Part shown: piece by piece, positions 9,304 through 17,285 of the stretch
Numbering within the stretch: the stretch's first letter is position 1
Layout of the letters: each line of letters begins with the position of its first letter
Assembly: GCF_003797765.1 (NCBI RefSeq)
Contig: NZ_RKMB01000001.1
Location: 248,001-312,000, forward strand
Reading direction: 5' to 3'
DNA: 64,000 nucleotides
DNA from: Ramlibacter sp. WS9
Lineage (GTDB): Bacteria; Pseudomonadota; Gammaproteobacteria; Burkholderiales; Burkholderiaceae_C
Notes under the pieces: model-generated
What the model was told of the DNA's origin: nothing
Databases searched by the model: none
The model's input: only the letters and a program-made list of their open reading frames with translations
Position numbers and translations under genes: made by a program

Positions 9304-10086
9304 ATGAAGAACGATTCCAACGAAGTGCGACAGGTTGCCGCTGTACAGGCGCAACACACGACGGAGCAGCACACTACGCAGCCGCAGAACACGGCGCAGG
9401 CCCCCCGCGTCGACATGTACGGCGGCATCCACAAGGCGCTGCGCGCCCTGATGGCCGATACGCTGCTCGCCGTGGGCCGCATGGACGCCGAGGACGATCT
9501 CGAGCTCGCGCAAGTCACCGAGCGGGTGCTCGCGCTGCTCGATTCCTGCGCTTCGCACCTGAAGCATGAAAACGAATTCGTGCACGCGGCCATCGAGGCG
9601 CGCGCTCCAGGCGCGAGCGAGCGTATCGCGCACGAGCACGATGAGCACGAAAAGCACATCGCTTCATTGGCCGACGCGGTCGTTGCATTGCGCGGGTGCG
9701 CGGCCGAACAACGTGCGATGAGCGCACTGGAGCTCTACCGCGCCCTCTCGCTCTTCATTGCCGAGAACTACCAGCACATGCACATCGAAGAGACCGCGCA
9801 CAACGCCGTGCTGTGGGCGCGCTACACCGATGCCGAATTGATGGAGATCCACGATCGGCTTGTCGCCTCGATCCCGCCCGCGGAAATGATGGAGATCGCG
9901 CGCTGGATGATCCCGTTCATGAACCCGGCCGAGCGAGCCGGTATGCTGGGCGGCATGAAGCAGCAGGCGCCCGCGCCCGCATTTCAGGCCGTGCTGGACA
10001 CCGTGCGGCCGCACCTGACGGAACGAGAGTGGGTGAAGTTGGCGCGGGCGCTGGACCTGCCGGCGGTGGCTGGCCTGGTTGCCTGA
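9304..10086 (+). CDS. Hemerythrin-like (HHE domain) protein
   Basis: This 260-residue cytoplasmic protein has the His/Glu spacing of a hemerythrin-like four-helix bundle that binds a non-haem di-iron centre. H43 lies in GGIHKALRAL, H85/H88/H94 in HLKHENEFVH, a cluster in AHEHDEHEKHI (residues 110-119), and H158/H160/E162/E163 in NYQHMHIEETAHNAVLW. Such proteins bind oxygen, NO or iron. The Gln/Thr-rich first 35 residues look disordered and the last 70 form an extra helical tail. RBS AAGAAAG lies upstream of 9304. It appears to be monocistronic and is followed by repeat elements. Confidence 0.85.
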   Translation: MKNDSNEVRQVAAVQAQHTTEQHTTQPQNTAQAPRVDMYGGIHKALRALMADTLLAVGRMDAEDDLELAQVTERVLALLDSCASHLKHENEFVHAAIEARAPGASERIAHEHDEHEKHIASLADAVVALRGCAAEQRAMSALELYRALSLFIAENYQHMHIEETAHNAVLWARYTDAELMEIHDRLVASIPPAEMMEIARWMIPFMNPAERAGMLGGMKQQAPAPAFQAVLDTVRPHLTEREWVKLARALDLPAVAGLVA

Positions 10087-10140
10087 GAGTCTGTCATCCA
10101 TGCACCCGGAAATCCCTCGGTGCTGTTAGGCCGCGCGCGG

Positions 10141-10394
10141 CAACGCCGTGCATGGCCGGGCCGCGGCGCGATGGCTACGGCGTCCGGCATCCCTTGCTGT
10201 CGCAAGCTCCTGCCGGAGTCCCCGCGCTGAACGGTCTTGCGGCCCTGCGCAAAACAACTCACTTCGCTTTGCTCCGTTCAAACAAGTTTTGCGAGCATGA
10301 AACGGTCGCGTCGCAAGCGACGCTGGGCCGCAAGACCATTCACCGCGGGCGCCTGTGCTTTATTCGCGCCGCGACCCGGCCATGCACGGCGTTG
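10141..10394 (+). repeat. MITE-like palindromic element, copy 1
   Basis: A 254-bp non-coding element is bounded by 30-bp terminal inverted repeats (10141-10170 and 10365-10394) that differ at one position. Inside lies a second inverted pair: the segment ending CGGTCTTGCGGCCC near 10240 is mirrored by GGGCCGCAAGACC near 10325-10337, and GCGCAAAAC is mirrored by GTTTTGCG. A close relative lies at 34378-34629 and a diverged inverted relative at 10532-10750. No transposase is present. Confidence 0.8.
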
Positions 10395-10531
10395 CGGTGA
10401 GGCCGTCGGGTGCCGCCGGTGAGGCGCGGTGTTGTGATGAGGCCGTCAAGTGCCGCGGTGATGCACGGTCTTGTGACGAAGCATGAAGCGTCGGGACCCA
10501 CTCGTGGATCACCTCGATGGTGATGCGAAGC
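10395..10531 (+). repeat. Degenerate tandem repeats between two palindromic elements
   Basis: Units of the type GTGAGGCCGTCGGGTGCCGC, then GATGAGGCCGTCAAGTGCCGC, then a more decayed unit GACGAAGC... follow one another. No open frame of credible composition was seen. This fills the rest of the 747-bp gap after the hemerythrin-like gene together with the two elements. Confidence 0.4.
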
Positions 10532-10750
10532 TGTGCGTGGGCGGGCTGTGGCGCGAATAAAGCACAGGCGCTTGCGGCGGGCGACCCCGCGACCGTCTCA
10601 TGCTCGCGAAAACTGTTTGACCGCAGCGAAGCGCAGGGAGTTTTTTCGCGCGGGTCGTGGGGTCTCCCGGCGCAAGGAATTCGGCAGGAGCTTGCGACAG
10701 CAAGCGATGCCGAACGCCGTAGCCATCGCGCCGCAGCCCGCCCACGCACA
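10532..10750 (-). repeat. MITE-like palindromic element, copy 3 (diverged, inverted)
   Basis: This 219-bp element has 24-bp terminal inverted repeats (10532-10555 and 10727-10750, one mismatch). It is inverted relative to copy 1: the GCGATGGCTACGGCG segment at the left of copy 1 appears here as CGCCGTAGCCATCGC at the right. The flank 10740-10825 resembles the flank of copy 2 at 34670-34751 (CGCCCACGCACAG, then GTCATGGATTGCGG), so the unit is larger than the TIR-bounded core. Confidence 0.65.
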
Positions 10751-10833
10751 GATTCGCCGGCGCGGCCCACGAACACAAAGACAGAAGTCATGGATTGCGG
10801 ATCAAGCGAAGCCCGCACTGACAGTCAAGCCAA

Positions 10834-12198
10834 TCACTGAGCTTCAGCAAGCTCGATCGGGCGCTGCACTTCCAGGCGGAACCGGCCGCGGCCGGTCTTC
10901 TCGATCCGGATGTGCGGTCCATGTTCTACCAACCGGCGGCGCAGCAACACCAGGCGTGCTTCAAGATTGTCGGCGACGTCCGGCAGCGGGATCGATGCAT
11001 CCAGCCGCAGCTCGCGATTGGAGAATTCCGTTCGGCCGTGCTGCACGTAATCCTTGAGCAGCTTCCACAAGATGGCCCCGGCCACGCCCTTGATCAGGTA
11101 GGCGTCGCCGATGAACACGCTGTCGTTGATGGGGAAATGCCGCACCTGCAGCGCCCGTTCGGGCTGAGCTTGCTGAAGCTCCTGGACCGGCTCAGGGCGA
11201 ACGGGGGCATCTGCAGTCGCGTCCGGCGCTTCGGTGCCCGCGTGCATCAGGTCGATGGCCGCGCCCAGGTGGCCCGCCATCGCAACCAGCATGTCCTCGT
11301 CCTCGAAGCCGAACTGCATATCGCGCGGGCTCTCGACGAAAAGCACACCCAACAACTTCCCCGCGGACAGCACCGGCACCGCAAGCTGGCTATGCGGTTC
11401 CGCGAGACCGGGGTAGGGGATTTCGGTAATGGCTTCGATGTCGGGCACGTTGGCCTCGAAGCTGCTGCGGATGGCCTGGCTGTACAAGTAGGCATTGGCC
11501 ATGTGCATGATGCGCACCGGCGTCCGTTCGCGCGCGGCAACGCCGATCACGCCTTGACCCATGCCGACTTCCGAGCCGACGCCGGAGGTGGCATAACCGC
11601 AACTCGCCACGGTGTAGAGCCGTTCGGCCGCGCTGTCGTGCATCAGCACCATGGCGTGCTGCACGCCCATGAAGTCGGACAGCGTGGCCAGCACGGCGCT
11701 GAGCGCTTCGTCCAGCGAGGTGCAGCGCGCCAGCCGTTCGCTGCAGCGGCGCACGGCCGTGAGCATGCCGCTGCGCGGCGGCGGGGCGGGCATCGGATCG
11801 CCTTCGACAGCCTCGATCAGCGCCACCTCGTAGACATCGGAGCCGAGCAGGCGGAACACGCCCTGCATGCCGGTGTGCGACGCGATGCCGGCGAGCTGCG
11901 CCTTCATGCCCTCGAAGAGCGGCCCTTCGGTCTCGGTGCGCAGGTAGCGGATGTTCAGGCGGAAGTACCCCGCGGTGTGTGGGTGGATCAGCAGCACCGT
12001 GGCGTACGGATTGGCCAGTATGTTCTGGCGGGTCTTGTTGAAGAACTGGAACGACAGTGCGACGTGCCGCTCGTCGACGTAGTACACCTGCGAGATGTAG
12101 GCCACGTTCGGCATGCCGTCCGCGCCGCAGGTGGACATCACCGCCGGGATCGCGCCCTCCAGGCACAGGCGAATGTCGCCCAGCTGCGCGGTCTTCAT
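10834..12198 (-). CDS. Flavin-fold (PNPOx-like) / GAF / winged-helix-like fusion regulator
   Basis: The 454-residue protein has three parts. Residues about 5-145 form a pyridoxamine-phosphate-oxidase-like split barrel (VMSTCGADGMPNVAYISQVYYVDERHVALSF, then NPYATVLLIHPHT). Residues about 155-320 form a GAF domain (CTSLDEALSAVLATLSDFMG, then AVPVLSAGKLLGVLFVES). Residues about 355-445 look like a winged-helix DNA-binding or protein-binding module (GAILWKLLKDYVQHGRTEFSNREL, then EARLVLLRRRLVEHGPHIRIEKTGRGRFRLEV). This suggests a one-component sensor in which a cofactor or small ligand controls the C-terminal module. It overlaps the upstream flavin-fold gene by 4 nt and ends an operon that begins with a NodIJ-type exporter. 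DNA binding is inferred only. Confidence 0.75.
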   Translation of the reverse strand: MKTAQLGDIRLCLEGAIPAVMSTCGADGMPNVAYISQVYYVDERHVALSFQFFNKTRQNILANPYATVLLIHPHTAGYFRLNIRYLRTETEGPLFEGMKAQLAGIASHTGMQGVFRLLGSDVYEVALIEAVEGDPMPAPPPRSGMLTAVRRCSERLARCTSLDEALSAVLATLSDFMGVQHAMVLMHDSAAERLYTVASCGYATSGVGSEVGMGQGVIGVAARERTPVRIMHMANAYLYSQAIRSSFEANVPDIEAITEIPYPGLAEPHSQLAVPVLSAGKLLGVLFVESPRDMQFGFEDEDMLVAMAGHLGAAIDLMHAGTEAPDATADAPVRPEPVQELQQAQPERALQVRHFPINDSVFIGDAYLIKGVAGAILWKLLKDYVQHGRTEFSNRELRLDASIPLPDVADNLEARLVLLRRRLVEHGPHIRIEKTGRGRFRLEVQRPIELAEAQ

Positions 12199-12689
12199 GC
12201 GCCACCGCCAGACAGCCGGGTCCCGGCTCTGGGACCGGGCGTTTGGTCATAGGCCAGCTCGGGCTCGAAGGTGACGGCCACAACGTCTTCGAGGCGGTGC
12301 GCCAGCATGGCGCGCGGCACCTCCGGCGGATAGCCGACCAGCTGGATTTCGTGTTCCATGGATGCGAGGTAGCGCGCCAGCACCGGCGCGTCGGCCGCCT
12401 CGGCATCGCGCAGCGTGGCGCGCGTGGCCTTGACCTGCACGGTGCGATGGGTCGACGGCTCGCTGAACACCACCGCGATGTGGCCGGTGGCGGCGATGTC
12501 CTGCACCAGCTGGCGCGATTGCCGGCGCGACACGTAGACCGTGATGGCGCGCCCTCCATCGGCCACGCTGCTGCCCACGGCGCGCATCAGGCTGGGCCGC
12601 ATGGCGGCGTCGCGCGACGCCACGTTGACGGACACGCCGCGCTCCATCATGGCGGCCAGGTCCGGGGGCAGGAGGCTCGGTGAACTCAT
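12195..12689 (-). CDS. PNPOx-like flavin-fold protein
   Basis: This 164-residue single-domain protein has the split-barrel pattern of the pyridoxamine 5'-phosphate oxidase-like superfamily (GVSVNVASRDAAMRPSLMRAVG, ITVYVSRRQSRQLVQDIAATGHIAVVFSEPSTHRTVQVKA). Such proteins bind FMN, F420 or haem; which one applies cannot be told. It starts 4 nt after the ABC permease stop and overlaps the next gene by 4 nt, so it is translationally coupled to both. It may pair with the barrel of the downstream fusion protein. Confidence 0.8.
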   Translation of the reverse strand: MSSPSLLPPDLAAMMERGVSVNVASRDAAMRPSLMRAVGSSVADGGRAITVYVSRRQSRQLVQDIAATGHIAVVFSEPSTHRTVQVKATRATLRDAEAADAPVLARYLASMEHEIQLVGYPPEVPRAMLAHRLEDVVAVTFEPELAYDQTPGPRAGTRLSGGGA

Positions 12690-12693
12690 GGCT

Positions 12694-13515
12694 TCAGGCC
12701 TTGAATCGTTTGCGGGTCAGCGCCAGCGCGACCCAGAAAGAACCAACCGTATACACGAGAAGCACGAGCGCGTTGCGCAGCGGGTGTGCCGGCCACTGGT
12801 CCATGAACATCGGGCGCACCAGTTCCACCGCGTTCGAAAGCGGCAGCCAGTCCGACACCACGCGCACCCCCGCCGGCAACTGCTCACGCGGGAAGAACAC
12901 GCCGGACAGGAACATCATGGGCGTGAGGAACAGGGTGAAGTAGTAGGTGAAGAAATCGTAGCTCTTGGCCAGCGCGTTGAAGATGAGCGCGATGCACGAG
13001 AAGGTGATGCCCGCGCCCAGCAGGACGAACCAGGCGGCCACCAGCTTGGGGCTGGCGCTGATGCCCAGGCCCAGCATCACGCACAGGATGGCGGTGACGG
13101 TGAAGATGGCCTTGAAGCCGGCCCACAGCATCTCGGCCAGCACGATGCTGTCCAGGCTGACCGGCGCATTCATGATGCCGTCCCACGTCTTTTGCACGTG
13201 CATGCGCGAGAAAGCGGAGTAGAGCGCCTCGAAGGACGCGGCGTTCATCGAGCTCATGCAGATCGAGCCGCTGGCGAGGAACAGGATGTAAGGCACGGCC
13301 GTGGTGCCCGCCGTGGTGGTGATGTTCACCTGCCCGACGAGCGCGCCCATCCCGTAGCCGAAGGCCACCAGCCACATCAGGGGCTCGGCGATGTTGCCCA
13401 CCAGGCTGGGGATGGCCAGCTTGCGCCAGACCAGCAGGTTGCGCAGGAACACCGGCCACCAGCGGAACGACAGATCAGGGAAGCGCCAGATGCTCATGGC
13501 AGCAGTAGAGTTCAT
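12694..13515 (-). CDS. ABC-2 type permease, NodJ-like
   Basis: This 273-residue inner-membrane protein has about six hydrophobic segments and the ABC-2 family pattern (NLLVWRKLAIPSLVGNIAEPLMWLVAFGYGMG near the start; TPMMFLSGVFFPREQLP near the end). NodJ-type permeases export lipid-linked or hydrophobic molecules with a NodI ATPase. Its ATG overlaps the ATPase stop by 4 nt. There are no nodulation genes here, so the NodIJ likeness indicates family only; the substrate is unknown. Confidence 0.88.
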   Translation of the reverse strand: MNSTAAMSIWRFPDLSFRWWPVFLRNLLVWRKLAIPSLVGNIAEPLMWLVAFGYGMGALVGQVNITTTAGTTAVPYILFLASGSICMSSMNAASFEALYSAFSRMHVQKTWDGIMNAPVSLDSIVLAEMLWAGFKAIFTVTAILCVMLGLGISASPKLVAAWFVLLGAGITFSCIALIFNALAKSYDFFTYYFTLFLTPMMFLSGVFFPREQLPAGVRVVSDWLPLSNAVELVRPMFMDQWPAHPLRNALVLLVYTVGSFWVALALTRKRFKA

Positions 13516-14435
13516 GCCTCCTCCCTGATCTGCCGGCCCGTGAGTTTGAGGAACAAATCCTCCAGGTTCGCCGGCCGGTGCAAGGTGCGCAGCCCCGGAT
13601 GCGCCGCAAGGCCATCGAGCAGCGGCTTCGCGTCCAGCGTATAGAAGAAAACCGTTTCGCCGCTCACCTCGACGCGCGCCGCCATCGCCTTCAGCGGCGA
13701 ATCCACCAGCGCCAACGCGCCGTTGCCATAAGCCTCGACCACGTCAGGCTCCAGGTATTGGGCGATCAGGTCGCGCGGCCGCCCTTCGGCGATCTTCCGG
13801 CCGTGGTCCAGCACCAACAGGCGCGAGCAAAGCCGCTCGGCTTCGTCCATGAAGTGGGTGGTGAGCAGGATCGACTTGCCCTGCTGCAGCAGCAGTTGCA
13901 ACCGCTCCCACATCAGGTGGCGCGCCTGCGGGTCCAGGCCCGTGGTCGGCTCGTCCAGCATCAGCAGGCGCGGATCGTTCACCAGGGCCCGGGCCAGCGA
14001 CAGCCGCCGGCGCATGCCGCCCGACAGCTCGCCGGGCTTGGCATCGGCCTTGTGCGACAGCGCGGCGAATTCCAGCAGGCGGGGAATGCGCTCGCGGATC
14101 TGAGCGTCCTTCATGCCGAAGTAGCGGCCGTACACCAGCAGGTTCTCGGCGCAGGTGAAGTCCGGATCGAGCGTGTCGAACTGGCTCACCACGCCCAGCT
14201 GCGCCTTGATGGCCAATGCGTCCTGCGGCATGGACAGGCCCAGGGCGGAAATCCAGCCCTGGCCGGGCGGCGTGAGGCCCAGGCACATGCGGATCGTGGT
14301 GGTCTTCCCCGCGCCGTTCGGCCCGATCACGCCCAGGCATTCGCCCTTGGCGATCTTGAACGACAGGCCTTTGACGACCTCGGTCTCGCCATAGCGCTTG
14401 CTAAGCTCGCGCGCCTCCAACAGATGCTCCGTCAT
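13512..14435 (-). CDS. ABC transporter ATP-binding protein, NodI-like
   Basis: The 307-residue ATPase shows Walker A GPNGAGKTTTIRMCLGL, Q-loop VSQFDTLDPDFTCAENL, signature ELSGGMRRRLSLARAL, Walker B LLMLDEPTTGLDPQARH and the H-loop LLTTHFMDEAERL. The C-terminal extension after residue 220 is typical of NodI/CcmA-like exporters. I chose the ATG at 14435; an in-frame GTG at 14453 would add six residues, and neither has a strong RBS. It powers the overlapping NodJ-like permease and heads the four-gene operon. Confidence 0.9.
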   Translation of the reverse strand: MTEHLLEARELSKRYGETEVVKGLSFKIAKGECLGVIGPNGAGKTTTIRMCLGLTPPGQGWISALGLSMPQDALAIKAQLGVVSQFDTLDPDFTCAENLLVYGRYFGMKDAQIRERIPRLLEFAALSHKADAKPGELSGGMRRRLSLARALVNDPRLLMLDEPTTGLDPQARHLMWERLQLLLQQGKSILLTTHFMDEAERLCSRLLVLDHGRKIAEGRPRDLIAQYLEPDVVEAYGNGALALVDSPLKAMAARVEVSGETVFFYTLDAKPLLDGLAAHPGLRTLHRPANLEDLFLKLTGRQIREEA

Positions 14436-14504
14436 GCCTTTATTGTGGCCCACGGCCCGGGCCGGTTGGCGTCAGCATAGAATTTTCGCTTTTCGCAACT
14501 ACCG

Positions 14505-15377
14505 GTGATCGAATTGCCCAACCGCCTGGCCGTGACGCCGCAATACCTGCTGCCCAAGCGGCTGCTCACCGTGTTCGCCGGCCAGGTGGCGAACATGCGC
14601 GGCGGGCCGATCACCCGCGCCATCATCCGCAGGTTCGTCGCCAAGTACCGCGTCAACATGGCCGAGGCGGCCGATTCGCGCATCGAAAGCTACGCCACCT
14701 TCAACGATTTCTTCACGCGCGCGCTGCGCGAAGGCGCGCGGCCCATCGCCGATGCGCCTTTCATCTGCCCTGTGGATGCGGCCATCAGCCAGTACGGGCC
14801 CATCGAGCACGACCAGATCTTCCAGGCCAAGGGCCACAGCTATTCGACGCGCGCGCTGGTCGGCGGTGACCAGCAGCTCGCGCACCAGTTCGACCACGGC
14901 CATTTCGCCACGCTGTACCTCGCGCCCAAGGATTACCACCGCATCCACATGCCGTGCGACGGGCGCTTGACGCGGATGATCTATATCCCGGGCGACCTGT
15001 TCTCGGTCAATCCGCTCACCGCGCGCCACGTGCCCAGCCTGTTCGCGCGCAACGAGCGTGTGGTGTGCGTGTTCGAGACGGCTCATGGCCCGTTCGTCAA
15101 CGTGCTGGTCGGCGCCACCATCGTCGGCAGCGTGGCGACAGTCTGGCACGGCGTGGTGAACCCGCCGCGCACCCGTGACATCCGGGAATGGCGCTACGAC
15201 AAGGAAAACATCGTCCTGCACCAGGGCGCGGAGATGGGTCGCTTCCTGCTCGGCTCCACTGTCGTCATGCTGTTCCCGAAGAACGTGGTGAGCTTCCACG
15301 CTGATTGGGCGCCCACGAAACCGGTGCGGCTGGGGGAGGCGATGGCGACGGTGGCTGCGGGCGACGGCGCGCTCTGA
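14505..15377 (+). CDS. psd: Phosphatidylserine decarboxylase
   Basis: This inner-membrane enzyme makes phosphatidylethanolamine. The 290-residue length fits the proteobacterial class. The self-cleavage site is LGST in MGRFLLGSTVVMLFP near the C-terminus; its serine becomes the pyruvoyl cofactor after processing into beta and alpha subunits. The catalytic-triad region FCTRALREGAR-type segment reads FNDFFTRALREGARPI, and KDYHRIHMPCDG is conserved. The start is a GTG at 14505, directly before IELPNRLAVTPQYLLP. It is divergent from the NodI-like gene. Confidence 0.95.
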   Translation: MIELPNRLAVTPQYLLPKRLLTVFAGQVANMRGGPITRAIIRRFVAKYRVNMAEAADSRIESYATFNDFFTRALREGARPIADAPFICPVDAAISQYGPIEHDQIFQAKGHSYSTRALVGGDQQLAHQFDHGHFATLYLAPKDYHRIHMPCDGRLTRMIYIPGDLFSVNPLTARHVPSLFARNERVVCVFETAHGPFVNVLVGATIVGSVATVWHGVVNPPRTRDIREWRYDKENIVLHQGAEMGRFLLGSTVVMLFPKNVVSFHADWAPTKPVRLGEAMATVAAGDGAL

Positions 15378-15394
15378 GGAGAGCGATTCGGTCG

Positions 15395-15802
15395 TCAATC
15401 CAGAAAAGGGTTGCGAATGCGCAGCGTGCGGTCGATCAGCAAGCCGTGCTGCATGTCTTCCGAAAATAGCGTGGTGCAATTCGCAACCAACGCGGACGCG
15501 ACGATCATGGCGTCGTACACACTGAGGCTGTAGCGCTCCGCCAGGCGCCTGCCTGTGTCGTGCGTCTCCACCGTCAGCGGCTCGACGGGGCAAGAGGCGC
15601 GGATGGCTTGGGCCAACTCGTCGATTTCTTCCCAACGCATGGCCAGTTTGCGCCGCGCTACGTTGGTCAGTTCGTTGAGAACCTGCACGCTGATCCGCGC
15701 GCCGCCGCCCACCAGCGCTTCGGCCCGATCGGCCTTTGCGCTGTCCGCGGACAGCAGGTAGAGCAGAACGTTGGTGTCGACAAACGCCTCAGCCGCGGGC
15801 AT
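15395..15802 (-). CDS. PIN-domain ribonuclease toxin, VapC-like
   Basis: The 135-residue PIN protein carries the acidic metal-binding set D9 (AFVDTNVLLYLL), E44 (VLNELTNVAR), D97 (LSVYDAMIVASAL) and E115/D116 (LFSEDMQHG). VapC toxins cleave RNA, often tRNA or rRNA, and are blocked by the partner antitoxin. It overlaps the antitoxin gene by 14 nt. All catalytic acids are present, so the toxin looks intact. Confidence 0.9.
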   Translation of the reverse strand: MPAAEAFVDTNVLLYLLSADSAKADRAEALVGGGARISVQVLNELTNVARRKLAMRWEEIDELAQAIRASCPVEPLTVETHDTGRRLAERYSLSVYDAMIVASALVANCTTLFSEDMQHGLLIDRTLRIRNPFLD

Positions 15803-16022
15803 GGGCGTCGTCGCGGTCGAACTTGAAATCGGCAGGCAGCTTGCCGCGCAAACGCCTCAGGCGCGCCAGCAGCGCGCCGTTGCCCGGCTTCTTCCGGACC
15901 TGGAAGCTCCGTTCGCCGGCGACCACCACTTCCACGTCGTCACCTTCCTGCAGTTGCAGGACGTCCACGACCGCGGCGGGCAACCGGATGGCAAGACTAT
16001 TGCCCCACTTTGAAACTTGCAT
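15789..16022 (-). CDS. AbrB/MazE-type antitoxin
   Basis: The 77-residue protein has the swapped-hairpin AbrB fold (MQVSKWGNSLAIRLPAAVVDVLQLQEGDDVEVVV) at the N-terminus for DNA binding, and a basic C-terminal tail (ALLARLRRLRGKLPADFKFDRDD) that likely occupies the PIN active site. Antitoxin-first order and the perfect operator just upstream fit autoregulation of the pair. The antitoxin fold is MazE-like although the toxin is a PIN protein, a known VapB subtype. Confidence 0.9.
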   Translation of the reverse strand: MQVSKWGNSLAIRLPAAVVDVLQLQEGDDVEVVVAGERSFQVRKKPGNGALLARLRRLRGKLPADFKFDRDDAHARG

Positions 16023-16033
16023 GACGCGCCTTT

Positions 16034-16070
16034 CGGCTGGATATACACAAAGACAATGTATATCCAGCCG
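16034..16070. promoter_or_regulatory. Operator of the toxin-antitoxin pair
   Basis: CGGCTGGATATAC (16034-16046) is repeated perfectly inverted as GTATATCCAGCCG (16058-16070) around an 11-bp spacer, 12 bp upstream of the antitoxin start. This is the expected binding site for an AbrB-type antitoxin or toxin-antitoxin complex and overlaps the likely promoter. Confidence 0.85.
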
Positions 16071-16079
16071 GCGCCGGCG

Positions 16080-17195
16080 TCAACCTAACAGCGTCGCGGC
16101 ATCCACATACGGATACCCCAGGTCGCGCGCCACCGCCTCATACGTCACTTTCCCCTGGCACACATTGAGCCCGCGGCGCAGGTGCACATCGTCCTGGAGC
16201 GCCGCCTTCCAGCCCTTGTCCGCCAGCGCGAGGGCATGGCCGATCGTGGCGTTGTTCAAGGCGAACGTGGACGTGCGCGCCACCGCGCCGGGCATGTTGG
16301 CCACGCAGTAATGCACTACTCCGTCGACCCCGTACACCGGCTCAGCATGCGTCGTCGCGTGCGATGTTTCGAAGCAGCCGCCCTGGTCGATCGCCACGTC
16401 CACCACCACCGCGCCCTTCTTCATGCGCGAGATGTGGGAACGCGTCACCAGCTTGGGTGCCGCGGCGCCCGGCACCAGCACACCGCCGATTACCAGGTCC
16501 GCATCGAGTACCGCGTCCTCGATGCTCTGCGCGGTGGAGTAGAGCGTGGTGATGCGGTTGCCAAAGACCAGGTCCAGCTGCCGCAGACGGTCAACGTTCT
16601 TGTCCAGCACCGTCACGCGTGCACCCAGGCCGAGTGCCATTTGCAGCGCGTGCGTTCCGACGACGCCCGCGCCGATCACGGCCACATGGCCCGGCGCGAC
16701 GCCCGGCACACCGCCCAGCAGCACCCCGCGACCGCCGTGCGCGATCTCCAGGTAATGCGCGCCGGCCTGCACCGACATCCGGCCGGCAACCTCACTCATC
16801 GGCGCGAGCAGCGGGAGCCCGCCGCCGGGGCCGGTGATGGTTTCGTAGGCGATGCACACGGCGCCCGATTCGACCAGCGCCCGGGTCTGCTCCGGATCGG
16901 GCGCGAGGTGCAGGTAGGTGTAGAGGATCTGGCCCGGCCGCAGCATGCGGCATTCCTGCGGCTGGGGCTCCTTCACTTTCACGATCATGTCGGCGTGGGC
17001 GAAGATGTCGTTCGCCGCCCCGGCGATCTGTGCGCCCGCCGCCTGATACTGTTCGTCGGCCAACCCGATGGCCGCGCCGGCGCCGGCCTGCACCCACACC
17101 TCATGCCCGTGCGCGGAGAGCTCGCGCACGCTGGCCGGCGTCAGGCCGACGCGGTATTCATGGTTCTTGATTTCCTTGGGCACGCCGATGCGCAT
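16080..17195 (-). CDS. ald: Alanine dehydrogenase
   Basis: The enzyme interconverts L-alanine and pyruvate plus ammonia with NAD, feeding alanine into central metabolism. The start [20 protein letters not shown] at 17195 gives 371 residues, the family length. Substrate-binding segments [12 protein letters not shown] and [10 protein letters not shown] hold the conserved Lys and His, and the Rossmann motif is [21 protein letters not shown] fragment of a second ald-like gene lies at 19031-19082, beyond the adjacent araC gene. Confidence 0.95.
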   Translation of the reverse strand: MRIGVPKEIKNHEYRVGLTPASVRELSAHGHEVWVQAGAGAAIGLADEQYQAAGAQIAGAANDIFAHADMIVKVKEPQPQECRMLRPGQILYTYLHLAPDPEQTRALVESGAVCIAYETITGPGGGLPLLAPMSEVAGRMSVQAGAHYLEIAHGGRGVLLGGVPGVAPGHVAVIGAGVVGTHALQMALGLGARVTVLDKNVDRLRQLDLVFGNRITTLYSTAQSIEDAVLDADLVIGGVLVPGAAAPKLVTRSHISRMKKGAVVVDVAIDQGGCFETSHATTHAEPVYGVDGVVHYCVANMPGAVARTSTFALNNATIGHALALADKGWKAALQDDVHLRRGLNVCQGKVTYEAVARDLGYPYVDAATLLG

Positions 17196-17256
17196 GGCTG
17201 TCTCCTGTCGTTGTGACGACCATTCTGGAGAGATGCGCGGCAATAAGCCAACAGGT

Positions 17257-17284
17257 TCAACCGGTTGGCGCCGGTATTCGGGCG
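17257..17284. repeat. 28-bp direct repeat, left copy
   Basis: This matches 19081-19108 at 26 of 28 positions. The two copies bracket the AraC gene and the periplasmic gene, and each lies beside ald-derived sequence, suggesting a duplication followed by decay. Confidence 0.6.
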
Positions 17285-17285
17285 G

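Noticed and set aside
10087..10833. Several open frames of 60-230 codons in the gap after the hemerythrin-like gene
   Set aside because: They read through the palindromic elements in both orientations, are Arg/Ala-rich, and recur in the same way at 34300-34760.
12694..14435. NodIJ-like genes as part of a nodulation locus
   Set aside because: There are no nodABC-type genes or nod boxes; NodIJ-like exporters are widespread in betaproteobacteria with other substrates.
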